Below, in pieces: positions 61,531 through 64,000 of a stretch of DNA of 64,000 nucleotides. Made by a program: the position numbers and the translations under genes. The stretch spans positions 124,001 through 188,000 of the forward strand of contig JAFBJZ010000874.1 of NCBI GenBank assembly GCA_016785225.1, in the 5' to 3' direction. Under the pieces are notes generated by a model. It saw only the letters and a list, made by a program, of their open reading frames with translations. It made no database searches and had not been told where the DNA came from. Each line of letters starts with the position of its first letter. The stretch's first letter is position 1. The stretch comes from Psettodes erumei. Its lineage: Eukaryota; Chordata; Actinopteri; Pleuronectiformes; Psettodidae.

Positions 61531-64000
61531 CTTAAAGTAAATTCCAGGTACTTTTAGGGTTTGCTGAAGCGCTGCCAACAATAACTGATCAATCAGATGT
61601 GTTTTCACTAAACAAGAATAACTAACACAACAACAGCAGCAGCCATTTTACTACTGCATCTACATGTAGCAGGGCACTTTCAATGATGTTTCTCTAACAA
61701 ACATTTGTGTAGCTCTCCCACCATAAAAATGACAGTTTATGTTAAATGACAAAGTAAATGTGGTACTCTTGTTGCCTTTTAACAGTATAAATCCAAATTT
61801 GTAAAGATTCATGCAGAGCCTTGAATCAAGTCGTAGCAAGTTCTGGTTATGGGAATCCCAGTCTTCAAGATTGTTGAGTTCATGCAGTGGAAAATGGCTG
61901 CTAGAGAGTAAGCTGACCTTCCATTATGATGACAAATATGATGAAGAAATGAATGTTTTTATTCCCACATTATGAACTTGTGCTCTTAATATTTTGGTGA
62001 ACATGTCCTGCTCTTTTCAATAAGAACATTTCAGTCTTCAGAACAATGTTTACATTACTCTCTGTGGAACTGGAATTGTTTTGATAAAAACCTTTCTACT
62101 GCAGTAAAACTCTCCAAGCTTTCTTGCTAACTATTGCAACACCCCCCCATGAATCATTTCAGTTGAGCCACATTGGCTCAGTCATGTGTGCAAAATATTA
62201 AAGTGCACATGCAAACAACACACGCACACACTCACACATACACTGATGCCAGGTCTACACTGTAAATAGCTGCTACACTTTTACAGTGGTTCTGGCCCAA
62301 GGAGATGACTTGGCAAAAAATTTAATTCTGTCTCTTATTGCTTATGTCAGCTTTAAATTATGATGCTAACCAAAGTGAAGAGTGGATGGCGGACAGGAAT
62401 GGATGGAATGGGTGAGAATAATTTCAGTACAATCCATGTCATAACTGAAAACATCATCCATTCCTCAACTGTATGCAAAGGATTTCTGTGCGGTCATGGA
62501 AAATGTTTGGGTGACAGCTAAACAGTTTGTTAAAAAAGCAGGAAATGTAGAAGGAATGATGGAGATAAGAGTCACGATCCATATGGTCCATTTTTGTTGT
62601 CCCGACAAATGCACTGATGCGTTGCAGTCAAACATATCTGCAGATTGTAAGTGTTCAGTAATTGCTACAATCGTGATAGCTATTCTCATATAAAAGTCTT
62701 TTCTAAAAAGTATAAATAACTAAAATTAATATTACCTAAGTTATATATTAACCGAATATAAACAACAACAATTCAAAGAGAACTTTTAGAACCTTCTCAT
62801 TTTAAAGTTGGACTTTATGTACAAGTACAGGGCTACTCTCTAAAACCTCAACCACAACCAGACAAAGTGTATCATGTGGAAAGATGCTGCTAGCACTTCT
62901 TAGCCAAGGTCATACATTTCAGCCTAAATAAGTCCCCTCGTACTTTGGATGGATGTAATCTGAATAAGACTTGCTTACTCAAGTATTCTCATGTTGTATA
63001 CCACATAGAACATATAGATAATAATATTAGTTTAAATAATTACATAATTTATAATATGTAATGGTTTGATATGGTACAGTGTGTTTTCCATGAAATAGCG
63101 GGAATAGTTTAAGGAGGGATAAATGGAGGGATACAGACAGAAGAAATCAGAGATGTTAGCTGAATAAATAAATTATATTTGTCCTTTCTTGGAGTATAAA
63201 TTGGATCAAGGTGACATGCAGTCCTCCACTTGTTCCCTTGAGTGTGATCATGTACCAAACATTGGTCCTGAAATCATAAACTGCCTGACTTCTCACATGA
63301 AGCAGGACAACACTGAGAGGGGTCCCATCCAGAGAGAGAGAGAGAGAGATAAAGATAAAAGAAAAAGCTGTGTCCAATTTGTGCCTACATACTGCACATA
63401 CAAGTGGTTTGTTAGCAGCACAAGTTTGGTGTTTGACTTTGGCTGTAGCTTTTCACTGGTGACAGCAAAGGAATGACAAAAAATGCCAAGGGTCTGCGAT
63501 TAATCTCAACACAGACAGCTCATATCTTTTGTTGTCACCAGGACTGGAAATGACAGTTGGCCCTAGCAAGCAAAGTCCTCAAACACGCCGTGGCGTCCAG
63601 TGTGGTGGTGGTGAGGGTGGTGGTGGTTGGGGAGGATCGTGTTGGCGTACGCCCCCTCTGGGTGACTCCTTGTCATGTCATTAGGCTCCTGTTGGAAGCA
63701 AAGCAGAAAACAATGTCATTTCACTCAAAATATATTATTTCACGTTGATAAATTTTTTGGCATTTTGGGACATATATCTCTCTGGGAGTCAGATGAAATG
63801 ATCAACCTTATGTTGGAAACAGGTGTAAGTCTGCTAAATGCAGAGTATAAGCCCACAATGTAACATTGGTCATGGTGGCTGAGTTAAATATTCAGCTGAT
63901 TTACATTAATGTTTGTTTTTGATGATGGGGTTTGCCCATATTCTGAACTAATTTGGTGTCTGTCATTAAACTGAACAGTGCAATTTGATGTTATTTGGAG

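Larger units (their letters stand above)
58401..64000. other. Intergenic DNA to the right edge
   Basis: No gene was recognised. It contains a T run (58,931-58,950), a GA repeat (59,194-59,223), a possible LTR-like remnant (60,890-61,530), and short GA and GGT repeats near 63,335 and 63,600. The open frames present are short and without family resemblance. Confidence 0.5.

Noticed and set aside
1..64000. tRNA, rRNA, CRISPR array or bacterial-type operons
   Set aside because: Looked for by eye and not found. The window is ordinary vertebrate genomic DNA, so no prokaryote-type system should be expected here.

Overview
The window looks like nuclear DNA from a ray-finned fish, most likely a percomorph teleost. 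Three multi-exon vertebrate genes have GT/AG introns and protein sequences that read clearly as vertebrate. There is a cluster of intronless fish-type odorant receptor genes, and there are fragments of teleost LINE and Tc1-like elements. No bacterial-style operons, tRNAs, rRNAs or CRISPR arrays were seen. Species cannot be fixed from the sequence alone.

Layout. Positions 1-2.6 kb hold what may be the 5' end of an unidentified minus-strand gene: a CpG-rich first exon and two small candidate exons running off the left edge. A 5'-truncated LINE lies at 2.6-3.7 kb. From 4.4 to 20 kb there is a minus-strand odorant receptor (OR) cluster: four nearly identical intronless genes (OR1-OR4, from left to right), one multiply broken pseudogene, and one diverged intact gene (OR5). 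A near-identical tract of about 4.15 kb (about 6,045-10,197 and 11,330-15,482) produced the second pair. It begins inside the third gene, so OR3 is a mosaic. From 20 to 27.3 kb I identify no gene, only a truncated Tc1-like transposon and some unassigned open frames.

From 27.3 to about 38.5 kb lies agpat3 on the minus strand, with eight coding exons resolved to the base and a probable CpG-island promoter near 38.5 kb. A second LINE fragment sits at 39.5-40.3 kb. From 42.2 to 47.8 kb lies pdxk (pyridoxal kinase) on the minus strand, with all eleven exons resolved. From 50.5 to 55.6 kb lies chpf (chondroitin polymerizing factor) on the plus strand, with four coding exons. Its reading frame is broken by one uncorrected frameshift at a GGGGGAGA run in exon 2. 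The rest to 64 kb is its 3' UTR followed by intergenic DNA with a possible LTR-like remnant.

The genes do not form a single pathway. agpat3 makes phospholipid precursors in the ER/Golgi, pdxk makes the vitamin B6 cofactor in the cytosol, chpf supports chondroitin chain elongation in the Golgi, and the ORs serve olfactory neurons. The closeness of agpat3 and pdxk matches their location in human 21q22.3. The most informative local biology is the OR array: recent duplication, a hybrid gene, and two unrelated 5' leaders joined to almost the same coding exon. All exon boundaries were read by eye from splice signals and frame continuity. Identity statements are visual, not computed.
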